A stretch of DNA of 64,000 nt. Source: RPQJ01 sp963748985 (lineage in GTDB: Bacteria > Pseudomonadota > Gammaproteobacteria > Steroidobacterales > Steroidobacteraceae). Shown here in pieces: positions 9,112 to 17,260 of this stretch (its first letter is position 1; each line of letters begins with the position of its first letter). The stretch spans positions 109,097 to 173,096 of the forward strand of contig CAVVKQ010000010.1 of assembly GCA_963748985.1 (NCBI GenBank), given 5' to 3'. Made by a program: the position numbers and the translations under genes. The notes below the pieces were generated by a model. That model saw only the letters and a program-made list of their open reading frames with translations, had not been told where the DNA came from and searched no databases.

Positions 9112-10179
9112 ATGTCTCTCTGGCATAAGGTCGTGCCGTTGCTCGCCGCTGCGCTGCTGCTTGCCGCACTGTGGCTTCCCTCGAGCCCGATCCTGACCAT
9201 CGCCTGCACGGTGATGCTGCTGACCGCGGTGGTATCCGCGGTACACCACGCCGAGGTCGTGGCCCACCGGGTCAGCGAGCCGTACGGCACGCTCGTCCTC
9301 GCGCTCGCCGTCACCGCCATTGAAGTTGCACTGATCGTGTCGTTGATGCTGGCGGGCGGTGCGGACAAGGCTGCGCTCGCACGCGACACGATCTACGCCA
9401 CCGTCATGATCATCAGCAGCGGCGTCATCGGCATCTGCGTGCTGCTCGGCGCCCTGCGCCATCGCGAGCAATCGTTTCGCATCGAAGGCGCCGGGCCGGC
9501 CCTGGCCGCGCTGACCACGCTCGCAACCCTCGTGCTGATCATGCCGGTCTTCACAAACAGCGCCCCTGGCGCGAGCTACTCGACGACGCAACTGCTGTTC
9601 GTCGGCAGCAGTTCCCTGCTGGTGTGGTGCTCGTTCGTCTTCTTCCAGACGGTACGCAATCGCGACTACTTCCTGCCGGCCAGTGACACGAGCAACGAGG
9701 CGGTGCACGCGCCACCGCCGTCGAATCGCGAATCCTGGCTGAGCTTCGCGCTGCTCATGATTTCGCTGATCGTCGTCGTCGGGCTCGCGAAGATCCTCTC
9801 GCCCGCGGTCGAAGCGGCGGTCGCCGCAGCGGGTGCGCCGCGCGCGATCGTCGGCATCATCATCGCGATGGTGGTGCTGCTGCCCGAGAGCGTGTCCGCC
9901 GTTCGTGCGGCGCTCGCCAATCGACTGCAGACCAGCATGAACCTTGCATTCGGCTCCGCGCTCGCCAGTATCGGCCTGACGATCCCGGTCGTCGTGCTGG
10001 TGGCGGTCCTGCTGGACCTGCCGCTGACCCTGGGACTCGCGCCGAAAGACATGATCCTGCTCGTACTGAGCCTGTTCGTCTGTTCAATAGGTCTCGGCAA
10101 CGGCCGCACCAACATGATGCAGGGCGCGGCCCAGGTCGTGATTTTCACCGCGTTCCTGTTCCTCTCCCTGGTTCCCTGA
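9112..10179 (+). CDS. chaA: Ca2+/H+ antiporter of the CaCA family, ChaA-like
   Basis: This is an inner-membrane cation/proton antiporter of the CaCA superfamily. Two repeated alpha motifs are visible: SEPYGTLVLALAVTAIEVAL, with the conserved Glu in the first half, and VLLPESVSAVRAALANR followed by GSALASIGLTIPVV in the second. About ten to eleven hydrophobic segments are present over 355 aa, like E. coli ChaA (366 aa). The ATG at 9112 has GGAG seven bases upstream. Ca2+/H+ or Na+/H+ exchange is inferred from the family. The upstream 217 bp is shared with divergent sucA. Confidence 0.88.
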   Translation: MSLWHKVVPLLAAALLLAALWLPSSPILTIACTVMLLTAVVSAVHHAEVVAHRVSEPYGTLVLALAVTAIEVALIVSLMLAGGADKAALARDTIYATVMIISSGVIGICVLLGALRHREQSFRIEGAGPALAALTTLATLVLIMPVFTNSAPGASYSTTQLLFVGSSSLLVWCSFVFFQTVRNRDYFLPASDTSNEAVHAPPPSNRESWLSFALLMISLIVVVGLAKILSPAVEAAVAAAGAPRAIVGIIIAMVVLLPESVSAVRAALANRLQTSMNLAFGSALASIGLTIPVVVLVAVLLDLPLTLGLAPKDMILLVLSLFVCSIGLGNGRTNMMQGAAQVVIFTAFLFLSLVP

Positions 10180-10195
10180 GAAATCCGAGGTTGCC

Positions 10196-11548
10196 ATGCG
10201 CCCGACCCTGTGCCGAACCGTCCTCTGCATGGCGTTCCTGACCGCGACCGCAAGCTACACGACGGCACAAGCCCAGTCGCAGGTGCTGATCGACAAGGTC
10301 AAGGCAGTGATCGCGGCGGACACGCCTCGGCTCGAGGCAACGTTCAAGGATCTGCACGCCAACCCGGAAATCGCCTTCACCGAGACCCGCACCGCGAGCA
10401 TCGTCGCGACGGCGCTGAAAAAGCTCGGCTACACGGTGACCACCGGGATCGGCAAGACCGGCGTTGTCGGCGTGCTGAAGAACGGTCCGGGACCGACGCT
10501 CTGGTATCGCGCCGACATGGACGCGAACGGCGGCGTCCGTGAGGCCACCGGCCTGCCTTGGGCCGCAACCAGGCCGCAGACGCTGGCCGACGGCAGCGAG
10601 GTGGACGTGATGCATGCGTGCGGACACGACGCGCACATCACCTGGCTGCTCGGAGTCGCATCCGCCATGACGCAGCTCAAGTCCGAATGGTCCGGCACCC
10701 TCGTCGTCTACGCGCAACCGGCAGAAGAAGTGGGCCTCGGCGCGAAGGCGATGGTCGACGACGGGTTGTGGACCAGGGGTTTTCCCAAGCCGGATTTCGC
10801 GCTCGGCAGCCACACGGCACCGGCGGCCGTCGGCATGGTGTCCAACACGGCTGGCGTTCGCATGGCAGGCGTCGATCAACTCGACGTAACGTTCCGGGGT
10901 GTCGGGGGCCACGGTTCTGCCCCGGAACTGGCGATCGACCCTGTTGTCATGGCAGCGCAAGCCGTGCTCGCCTACCAGACGATCGTCAGCCGGACCATCG
11001 ATCCGCAGGCACCGGCCGTGCTCACGGTCGGGGCGATCCGGGCGGGCCGTGACAACAACGTGATTCCCGAGTCGGCCACGTTGCTGCTCAACCTGCGCTG
11101 GCTCAAGCCGCAGGTGCGGGAACTCATGCTCAAGCGCATCGACGAAATCGGCAACGGCATCGCCGCGGCGGCCGGCGTGCCCGCGGATCGGATGCCGACT
11201 CGTACGATGAAAGGTTATGCCGGACCGCTGGTCAACGACCCGGCCCTGGTCGAGCGCCTGCGCCCGGGGCTCGTCGCGCTGCTGGGCGAAGGCAAGGTCG
11301 TTGGAAATTTTCCGACGGTGATGGGCTCGGAAGATTTCCAGGAAGCATTTGCGCCACTGAACACTCCGTACGTGTTTCTCTTGATCGGTGTCGCCCCGCC
11401 CGCGCTGGTCGCGGCTGCGCAGAAGCAAGGCAGGCTCTTTCCCTACTCCAACCACAACCCCGATTTCTTCGTCGAACTGCCTGCCGTCACGCTGGGTGCA
11501 CAGGTCAATACCGTCGCAGCGCTGGCCCTGCTCGGATCGAAGCCTTAG
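10196..11548 (+). CDS. Exported M20-family amidohydrolase (hippurate / N-acyl amino acid hydrolase-like)
   Basis: This is a zinc metallohydrolase of peptidase family M20D with a cleavable signal peptide (hydrophobic core CMAFLTATASYTTAQAQ). Metal and catalytic motifs are MHACGHDAH, the QPAEE glutamates, SHTAP and the dimerisation-domain GGHGSAP. A final His lies in the C-terminal half (PYSNHNPDFF). It has 450 aa. Family members cleave acyl groups from amino acids; the substrate here is unknown and the location is probably periplasmic. A GAGG site lies seven bases before the ATG. It follows the antiporter by 16 bp in the same direction. Confidence 0.88.
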   Translation: MRPTLCRTVLCMAFLTATASYTTAQAQSQVLIDKVKAVIAADTPRLEATFKDLHANPEIAFTETRTASIVATALKKLGYTVTTGIGKTGVVGVLKNGPGPTLWYRADMDANGGVREATGLPWAATRPQTLADGSEVDVMHACGHDAHITWLLGVASAMTQLKSEWSGTLVVYAQPAEEVGLGAKAMVDDGLWTRGFPKPDFALGSHTAPAAVGMVSNTAGVRMAGVDQLDVTFRGVGGHGSAPELAIDPVVMAAQAVLAYQTIVSRTIDPQAPAVLTVGAIRAGRDNNVIPESATLLLNLRWLKPQVRELMLKRIDEIGNGIAAAAGVPADRMPTRTMKGYAGPLVNDPALVERLRPGLVALLGEGKVVGNFPTVMGSEDFQEAFAPLNTPYVFLLIGVAPPALVAAAQKQGRLFPYSNHNPDFFVELPAVTLGAQVNTVAALALLGSKP

Positions 11549-11636
11549 GGAGAATCGTGCGCCCGCCGGCTCGGTGCGCGGACCACACTCTTCCGCGCTA
11601 GACTCGCCTCACGAGCGGCAGGAGGGGTCGAGAACG

Positions 11637-13622
11637 ATGTCCGAGGACGAGGGCATGCAGGGCGCAGGAACGCGCCCGACGGCATTCCTGAGCTATTCAC
11701 ACGCGGACCAGGACCGGGTACGCGTGCTTGCCAACGCGCTCGAACAGGCAGGCATCAACGTGTGGTGGGACACGCAGATCGAGGGTGGCGCGGTCTTCGC
11801 GAAGTCCGTCGAAGTCGCCCTCGCCCGCTGCGACGCGGTGATCGTCGCCTGGTCGAAGGTCTCGGTATCGTCCGACTGGGTGCTCGACGAAGCATCGCAG
11901 GGACGCGAGATGCGCAAACTGGTGCCCGTCTCGCTCGACGGCACGATGCCACCCCTGGGGTTCAGGCAATACCTCGCAGTCGACCTGCTCGGCTGGCGCG
12001 GCGAGGCCAGCGCAGCGCAGATCGCGACGATCGTGCGTGGCGTCGAAGCTGTCTTGGGTCGGCCGAATGACGCTGCCCCGCATCGGGGCAACCTGCACGC
12101 ACCGGGCTCCCCACCACCGGCTCGCCTGACACGCCGCACGATGCTGCTGGCCGCCGGCGGCACGGCGCTCGCCGGAGCGGTGGGAATCTTCGCGTGGCGC
12201 AGCGGTCGTCCCGGTGGCGACCCCGCCGCATCGACGAGCAACAAGGTTGCAGTGCTGCCTTTCAAGAACATCAGCGGCGACACCAGCCAGGACTATTTCT
12301 CGGACGGCCTGTCCGAAGAACTGCGCTCGACCCTCGCCCGCAACCTGAAACTGCAGGTGATGGCCCAGACGTCGTCCGCCAAGTTCCGCGACCACACCGA
12401 GGATGCGGTAACGATCGCATCGCGCCTCGGCGTGGGTTACCTGCTCGATGGCACGGTCCGGAAGTCGGGCGAAATCGCGCGCATCACCGCGGACCTGATC
12501 GACGGACACACCGGGTTCAGCCGGTGGTCGCAGAGCTTCGACCGTTCGTTGCACGACATCTTCGCCGTGCAGAGCGAAATTGCACGTACCGTCGCTGGCG
12601 CGCTCGCAGCCGAGATGATTCCCGACCCGAAGTTGCCAGCAGGCAGCGCGGGCCCTCTCGCTGCCGAAGGCGGCACGCGCAGCGCCCAGGCTTTCGACGC
12701 CTATCTCAGGGGCCGCGCACTGTACGACCTGAGTGCCGACGAGGCGTCTGAACGCGCGGCGCTCGCGCAGTTCGATGCGGCCATCGCGGCAGACCCGGAC
12801 TACGCGCCAGCTCATGCCGCACGCGCCCGCTCATTGACCGCCATCGCGAACCAGTACGGCAAGGCCGGCCAACTGCAGGCGTTGTACGAGTCGGCGATCG
12901 AGTCAGCGCAGCGCGCGATCGAGATCGCTCCCGGGCTCGCCGACGCCTACTCGACACTCGGATTCACTTTGTTCCAGGGCAAACTCGATGCCCGCGGCGC
13001 ACGTGAGCCGTTCGAGCGATCAAGGGAACTCGGCGCGGGCGAAGCCACCGTGCTCGCGCGGTATGCGCAGTACTGCGCGCGTGTCGGTCGCAAACAGGAT
13101 GCCGCCGCCGCCATCCAGCGGGCGCTGTTGCTCGACAAGCTGAATCCACTGATTCATCGCGCGGCAGGCGCTATCGAATACGCGGCGCGCGACTATCGGG
13201 CCTCGATCGCTCCGGCCCGGCAGGCGCTGCAGATGAACCCGCGCATGTCGCGCGCCCACGCAGCCATCGGCGATGCCCTGTTCATGCTCGGCCGCCACGA
13301 CGAGGCGCGCACCGAGTACCTGGCGGAGCCCGCCAGTGATTTCGGCCTGACCGGCCTGGCCGTGGTCGAGCACCGGCTCGGCCAGGTAAGTTCGGCGCGC
13401 GACGCTTTTGCGAAAATCGAGCAGGAAGGCGCCCGGTTGCGCTACCAGCAGGCACAGGTCCTGTCGCAGTGGGGTCAGCTTGACGCTGCGATCGCACGCC
13501 TGCAACAAGCACGCGCCATCGGAGATTCAGGGCTCGTGTACGCGCGCAATGACCCCTTGCTGGATCCCCTGCGCGGTGACCGCCGCTTCTCCGGGTTGCT
13601 GAAGGGCATTGGCTTCGAATAG
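11637..13622 (+). CDS. TIR-domain, TolB-like and TPR membrane protein
   Basis: This multidomain protein has an N-terminal TIR domain (residues 12-120; TAFLSYSHADQDRVR, then SSDWVLDEASQGR), one transmembrane segment (about 169-187), a TolB/FlgO-like domain beginning VAVLPFKNISGD (203-305) and about eight TPR-like helices to residue 650. In enzymatic TIR domains the catalytic Glu sits in a W-x-x-x-E context; E85 here lies in WVLDE, so NADase activity is possible but unproven. The topology predicts a cytoplasmic TIR domain and periplasmic TolB/TPR region. The start ATG follows AGGAGGGG by 12 bases. Related signalling TIR-TPR proteins are often multicopy in this type of bacterium (general knowledge). 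Function is not known. Confidence 0.82.
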   Translation: MSEDEGMQGAGTRPTAFLSYSHADQDRVRVLANALEQAGINVWWDTQIEGGAVFAKSVEVALARCDAVIVAWSKVSVSSDWVLDEASQGREMRKLVPVSLDGTMPPLGFRQYLAVDLLGWRGEASAAQIATIVRGVEAVLGRPNDAAPHRGNLHAPGSPPPARLTRRTMLLAAGGTALAGAVGIFAWRSGRPGGDPAASTSNKVAVLPFKNISGDTSQDYFSDGLSEELRSTLARNLKLQVMAQTSSAKFRDHTEDAVTIASRLGVGYLLDGTVRKSGEIARITADLIDGHTGFSRWSQSFDRSLHDIFAVQSEIARTVAGALAAEMIPDPKLPAGSAGPLAAEGGTRSAQAFDAYLRGRALYDLSADEASERAALAQFDAAIAADPDYAPAHAARARSLTAIANQYGKAGQLQALYESAIESAQRAIEIAPGLADAYSTLGFTLFQGKLDARGAREPFERSRELGAGEATVLARYAQYCARVGRKQDAAAAIQRALLLDKLNPLIHRAAGAIEYAARDYRASIAPARQALQMNPRMSRAHAAIGDALFMLGRHDEARTEYLAEPASDFGLTGLAVVEHRLGQVSSARDAFAKIEQEGARLRYQQAQVLSQWGQLDAAIARLQQARAIGDSGLVYARNDPLLDPLRGDRRFSGLLKGIGFE

Positions 13623-13689
13623 TCTCGGCGCAGCCTCGCGACTGGGACGCCGGGCTTCCATTCACTAAAAACTCTATTGGGGAAGGGAC

Positions 13690-13941
13690 ATGAAGCAAAC
13701 AATCAAGATCAGTGCCGTCGTTGCGGCCGCGCTGCTGCTGGCAGCATGCGCAAAGAAAGAGGAGGCCGCAGCGCCGATGCCCGAGCCGGCAGCCAGCGCA
13801 CCGGTCGAAGCCGCTCCGGTCGAAGCCACACCGGTCGAAGCCGCTCCCATGGGCGAAGAGCCAGCGACGGATGCAGCGGCCGCCACGGACGCCGGTGACG
13901 AGACAGAGCGGGCTGGTGGCGACAAGGTTGCACCACAATAA
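13690..13941 (+). CDS. Small Ala/Pro-rich acidic lipoprotein
   Basis: This 83-aa predicted lipoprotein has a type II signal (VVAAALLLAACAKKEEA) with the lipidated Cys at residue 19. The mature part is low complexity: three PVEA(A/T)PVEA units, then acidic residues. No enzymatic domain is seen. The start is supported by GGGAAGGGAC before the ATG. The family is not recognised; envelope location is inferred from the lipobox only. Confidence 0.75.
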   Translation: MKQTIKISAVVAAALLLAACAKKEEAAAPMPEPAASAPVEAAPVEATPVEAAPMGEEPATDAAAATDAGDETERAGGDKVAPQ

Positions 13942-14002
13942 GCGAGTGACGCATCGCGGGGCGGCAGCGATGCTGCCCTGCGGTTGAGGTTGCTTTCAGG
14001 TC

Positions 14003-14032
14003 AGGTCGCGCGGGCTGGAACCCGCCCGACCT
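14003..14032. terminator. GC-rich hairpin between convergent genes
   Basis: AGGTCGCGCGGG faces CCCGCCCGACCT across a short loop, giving a 12-position stem with one or two mismatches. It lies between the small lipoprotein gene (plus) and the TraB/GumN gene (minus). There is no U-tract, so termination is only a guess. Confidence 0.4.
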
Positions 14033-14038
14033 CCGGAC

Positions 14039-15028
14039 TCAAGGGTCGGAAACGACGTAGCCCCTGTCTTTCAAATGGGCGACGTATCCGTCTGGCTTCA
14101 GGATCTCGTCCACGGACAACACGGCCACCGTGGATTCATTGCTCGCGAGCGACTTCTCGGCTGCAGTCATCCATGCATTCCTGGCGCGCTCCAGCACGTC
14201 GCCGAACCCACGTTGCTGCATGAACGACGACTCCAGCATCACGCCAATGCACGCGCTCGCCCGCTCGATCGGCGCGAGTTGTCGCAAGCGTGCGACGTCG
14301 CCTACGGCCCACGCATTCGCGCGCTCGCGCATCAGGTCCAGGTCGGACTCGAGCCGTTGCAGTGTGCGCGAGAAGCACTCGACGTCGGCGAATGGGGTCG
14401 ATTTGAACTCCCTGATCGCGGCCCTTGCCTTCTCGACCTTGAGTTCGATCCCCGGTTCGGTGATCGGCACCCGCGCTTTGCGCGCGAGCTTTTCGACTGC
14501 AGGCCAGACGCCGTCGTACGGCACGAGGTCGTTCTGCTTCAGCGCTGCGCGATACAACTCCTGCGCGGCGAAGATCGGACGCCAGTCTTCGACGCGGTCA
14601 TCCTTCCCCAGGTAGCGTGCCTTGAGCGGCAGCCAGCGCGCATAGAGATCGGCTGGCACGACTTCCTGCAATCGCTTGTCGTCGGGATTGCTGCGCGCGC
14701 CGATCAACGAAGGCAGCAAGGTGATGCCACCCAACGGCCCCGCGGAGGCACTGACCGACACAGGCGCAAGCACTGCCTGGGACACAGCCAGCACGGCTGC
14801 CAGTTCCGTGGAGCGCCACGTCATTTTCCTTGGCAACGGGCTGTAGTTGCCGAGAATCCAGAGCACGTGTCCATGCGGATCGTCTGCGCGAGTCACCTTC
14901 CACAATCCCGGTCCAGGTTGGTGGCCGGTGACAAGGACCTCCTCCAGCGCGTCGTCGGCGCGGGCCGACACGGTGACCAGGAAGGCGGCGCCCAGGACCA
15001 GCGCCAACCAGCGATAGCGGATGTTCAT
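14039..15028 (-). CDS. Exported TraB/GumN-family protein
   Basis: The 329-aa product has a signal peptide (LALVLGAAFLVTVSARA). It shows the pattern of the TraB/GumN superfamily (a Tiki-like metalloprotease fold): GLWKVTRADDPHGHVLWILG near the N-terminus, a long helical middle and a C-terminal STVAVLSVDEILKPDGYVAHLKDRGY. Canonical members have a GSIH or G-x-x-H motif where this protein has LGNYSPLP, so the usual metal-binding His is absent and proteolytic activity is doubtful. Function is unassigned. Confidence 0.7.
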   Translation of the reverse strand: MNIRYRWLALVLGAAFLVTVSARADDALEEVLVTGHQPGPGLWKVTRADDPHGHVLWILGNYSPLPRKMTWRSTELAAVLAVSQAVLAPVSVSASAGPLGGITLLPSLIGARSNPDDKRLQEVVPADLYARWLPLKARYLGKDDRVEDWRPIFAAQELYRAALKQNDLVPYDGVWPAVEKLARKARVPITEPGIELKVEKARAAIREFKSTPFADVECFSRTLQRLESDLDLMRERANAWAVGDVARLRQLAPIERASACIGVMLESSFMQQRGFGDVLERARNAWMTAAEKSLASNESTVAVLSVDEILKPDGYVAHLKDRGYVVSDP

Positions 15029-15108
15029 GATGCGTCAGGGTATCAGCCCAGGCTTCGTGCTCGCCTTCGGTGATTGAACGTGACTCCAGCTACCCGTCGC
15101 CAGAAAAC

Positions 15109-15750
15109 TCAGAGCAGGGCTTTGCTGAGTTCCGCGGAATAGTCGCTTTGAGTCCCGGAACTCGTGACAGCCGTGACTGCGAAATACCACCGGGCCGGAG
15201 CCAGATTCTCGATCATGGCCGACGTGATGCTTGGACTGCCGATGGACACCGAATAGTCGTACTGGCCCGACACTTGGCCGTAGTGAATCCGGTACCCGGC
15301 GAGGTTGGCGAGCTGGGTGCCGTCGACATTCTGTGTCGGGCGCACCCACGACAACGTCACCGGTGCTGCGGTCGACGTAGCCTGCACTACCTTGATCGTA
15401 AACGCGGGCAGCGACTTCGTCACGATGCCATCACTTACGCTGATGACGATGTTCGAATACGACCCGATCTGGGATGAGGATGGGGTACCGGTCAGGCGGC
15501 CCGTCGAACTGCTGAACGTGGTCCAGCCGGGCTTCCTGGCGATCTTGTACGTGAGCTTGTTGCCATCGGGGTCGGACGCTTTTGGCTGGAACAAGTAGGC
15601 CTTGCCAACGAAGGCCGTGGTGGCGGGAGTGCCGGAGATGGACGGCGCCCGATTGGCCGCAGATGCGATCGCTGGCTGGAACAAATACAACACCAGACAC
15701 AGGATCGCGACGACTGGAGACTTGCCTCGAGAAAACAGGAATCGATTCAC
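15109..15750 (-). CDS. Secreted Ig-like/cadherin-like and fibronectin type III protein
   Basis: A hydrophobic signal (VVAILCLVLYLFQPAIASA) is followed by a putative-Ig/cadherin-like domain (NRAPSISGTPATTAF to VSDGIVTKSLPAFTI) and a fibronectin type III-like domain (PVTLSWVRPTQNVDG to WYFAVTAVTSSGTQSDYS). I chose GTG at 15750 because GAGAGGG lies eight bases upstream and it puts the signal peptide at the N-terminus; an ATG at 15807 would add 19 residues. A cyclic-di-GMP-I riboswitch lies about 195 bases upstream on the same strand, which suggests a surface or adhesive role linked to lifestyle switching. Length is 213 aa. Confidence 0.8.
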   Translation of the reverse strand: MNRFLFSRGKSPVVAILCLVLYLFQPAIASAANRAPSISGTPATTAFVGKAYLFQPKASDPDGNKLTYKIARKPGWTTFSSSTGRLTGTPSSSQIGSYSNIVISVSDGIVTKSLPAFTIKVVQATSTAAPVTLSWVRPTQNVDGTQLANLAGYRIHYGQVSGQYDYSVSIGSPSITSAMIENLAPARWYFAVTAVTSSGTQSDYSAELSKALL

Positions 15751-15872
15751 TAGTGCGGCCCTCTCGCGCGATCGCACCTGGCAATTGCGCGCATCCGTCA
15801 ACCCCAATTTTTTTCAATGCCTGCGCCTGTGGCGCGTTTCGTGGTTGACTCAGGCAATGACGCAACGTGGCG

Positions 15873-15891
15873 CCTGCCGCAGTGCGGCAGG
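15873..15891 (-). promoter_or_regulatory. Leader hairpin between riboswitch and Ig/FN3 gene
   Basis: A perfect 8-bp stem CCTGCCGC-ACT-GCGGCAGG lies in the leader between the cyclic-di-GMP aptamer and the Ig/FN3 coding sequence. It may be part of the expression platform. No U-tract follows, so a simple intrinsic terminator is unlikely. Confidence 0.45.
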
Positions 15892-15944
15892 ACCAAAACG
15901 GGTTGCGCGGGTTGACGCTCCAAAGGTCGTACTGACCATGGGGA

Positions 15945-16040
15945 GCGATCGACTGCCGGCAGCCCCGCTATCCTCGGAAATGTTCCAAGGACCGGAGGTT
16001 TTGCGACCCTGCCTTGCGACAGGTTTGCCTTTGTCAGCGT
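15945..16040 (-). ncRNA. Cyclic-di-GMP-I (GEMM-I) riboswitch upstream of the Ig/FN3 gene
   Basis: Read on the minus strand, the segment contains GGCAAACC, a short stem capped by a GCAA tetraloop, GGGTCGCAAAACCTCCGG, and later GGATAGCGGGGCTGCCGG. These match in order the conserved blocks of the Vibrio Vc2 aptamer (GGCAAACC, GNRA loop, GGGACGCAAAGCCTCCGG, GGTAGCGGGGTTACC). The position in the leader of the Ig/FN3 gene predicts control of that gene by cyclic-di-GMP. Direction of control (on or off) cannot be read from the sequence. Confidence 0.9.
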
Positions 16041-16422
16041 TCGGCCAGGAGGCCGCAGTCCATACCATCCAGGTTGGACCGACGCCGTCAGGGTGTCCTG
16101 TGTTGTATCTCCGTCCCGGAGTCATCACAGGCCTGTACGGCGCGAGCCAAGTATCGACACACGCGCGACAGGAACAAGTGCGAATTTGTCGCACATCGCA
16201 GACATAACTCGTCGTACGCGTGTGTCACCGGCAATGATCTCAAGCACTTTCAGAGACGTGCAGACGAAATCTCGCCTACGCCTCTCCGACTCATGTCACA
16301 TGCGATACGTACGAAAATCACTCGAAGAATATTCGAGTGGCTCGATGCGTGGTGCTGCCCGCGTGGCGTGTTTGCAGATCGAAGCGCCGTCGTTGCGGCC
16401 GTCGCCTGCGCTGAATGGTGGC
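16041..16422. other. Intergenic stretch, no gene recognised
   Basis: This 380-bp stretch probably contains the promoter for riboswitch A and is otherwise featureless. Open frames here overlap the riboswitch or show no family motifs, signal peptide or ribosome-binding site. A short palindrome CACTCGAAGAATATTCGAGTG lies near 16319-16339. I see no gene. Confidence 0.5.
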
Positions 16423-16450
16423 AAAAAAAGAGGCAGGTTTTCCTGCCTCT
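16423..16450 (-). terminator. Strong intrinsic terminator downstream of riboswitch B
   Basis: On the minus strand AGAGGCAGG-AAAA-CCTGCCTCT is followed by a run of seven T. This is a textbook intrinsic terminator for a transcript coming from the second cyclic-di-GMP riboswitch at about 16690. Confidence 0.9.
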
Positions 16451-16470
16451 CTCGCAATGACCACCGAGCT

Positions 16471-16584
16471 CTACTTCGTCTTCTTCTTAGCGACAGCTAT
16501 CACCTTCGCACAATCTGTTGCATCCCGACCCGCACTGCAGCCATGCACTGCGTGAGCGCTGGCGTGCAATGCCCTCGCACGCAA
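16471..16584 (-). other. Possible short basic reading frame between riboswitch B and its terminator
   Basis: A 37-codon frame (TTG start at 16584, TAG stop at 16471) ends ATDCAKVIAVAKKKTK. It lies between the second riboswitch and a strong terminator, which is where the regulated gene should be. There is no clear ribosome-binding site and no recognised family. It may be a small gene, the remnant of a decayed one, or nothing. Confidence 0.25.
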
Positions 16585-16599
16585 CCCAAGTCGACGGTG

Positions 16600-16692
16600 G
16601 TGTTTCGGAAGCCCGGCTTTCGTCCCGTTACTCCGGGAGATCCGTGGCTTTGCGGCCCTGCCTCGCGACAGGTGTGCCTCTTCGTGCAGCCA
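16600..16692 (-). ncRNA. Second cyclic-di-GMP-I (GEMM-I) riboswitch
   Basis: The minus strand shows GGCACACC, a stem capped by GCGA, GGGCCGCAAAGCCACGG, then ACGAAAGCCGGGCTTCCG. This follows the GEMM-I layout with small deviations (GGCACACC for GGCAAACC). Its 5' stem region closely resembles copy A, including CTGTCGC-RAGGCAG. No normal-sized gene lies between it and the terminator at 16423-16450, so it would control a very short transcript. Confidence 0.83.
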
Positions 16693-16888
16693 ATCCTCGG
16701 CCGTAAGTCCTTTTACACCGGGTCGAATCTGAATTGGTGCAGATTGAACTTAATCATCACGCAGGGCCGCTGCGTGCGTTCGCGAAAGCCTGGAAGCCCG
16801 GAACTATCGCCGTAGCTTCGCCTCGTGCTGCAAACATTTGCAGGCGTTGCTCGATTGCCTGCGCTTTGAATACAGCCACCTGAACGGA

Positions 16889-17260
16889 TCAGTGATCCGT
16901 CACTCTCCGCCCGTGGCTCGTCCGACGTCCTCCACTCATTGCCAACTGCGGACCCGTCGCCCATACATCCCGCACATCGCGCTGGCGGCGGTCGGAGCCC
17001 TCGCGACGGTCCTCGTGATGGACGTATCGACATTCGCACGCCCGGAGGTCGCACGTTGGTTGCGGCAGCTGCGGAGCTTCACCGGAGAGGAAGCGCTGCC
17101 GACCATACTTCAGCGCCGTCTGTTGACAGCGATTACCCGCCTTGATGCTGACGGCGTGATAGGGGTTGGTGACGTGATGAAACTGCATTGGGCGACCGGA
17201 CAATTGCACGGTCGCCTGAATGCGCTTGCGTTGCCACCAGGACAACAGGCTGAATTCCAT
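16889..17260 (-). CDS. Small conserved protein with C-x-C and RYVHHEDRR motif, function unknown
   Basis: This 123-aa product contains PYHAVSIKAG, then QRFLSGEAPQLPQPTCD, then the Cys cluster CDLRACECRYVHH and a basic DRREGSDRR tail. I recognise this arrangement from small uncharacterised beta/gammaproteobacterial proteins but know no established function; the Cys/His cluster suggests metal binding (inference). The start ATG at 17260 is backed by GGAGGA eight bases upstream, which is why I prefer this strand over the open frame on the opposite strand. The stop lies inside a palindrome ACGGATCA-G-TGATCCGT (16884-16900), a possible weak terminator. Confidence 0.65.
   Translation of the reverse strand: MEFSLLSWWQRKRIQATVQLSGRPMQFHHVTNPYHAVSIKAGNRCQQTALKYGRQRFLSGEAPQLPQPTCDLRACECRYVHHEDRREGSDRRQRDVRDVWATGPQLAMSGGRRTSHGRRVTDH

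Noticed and set aside
11637..12000. TIR protein as part of an antiphage defence island
   Set aside because: Neighbours are an amidohydrolase and a lipoprotein; no effector, sensor or mobility gene is present.
16093..16815. Plus-strand frame of 240 codons between the two riboswitches
   Set aside because: It overlaps riboswitch B and its terminator on the other strand and has no domain or ribosome-binding site.
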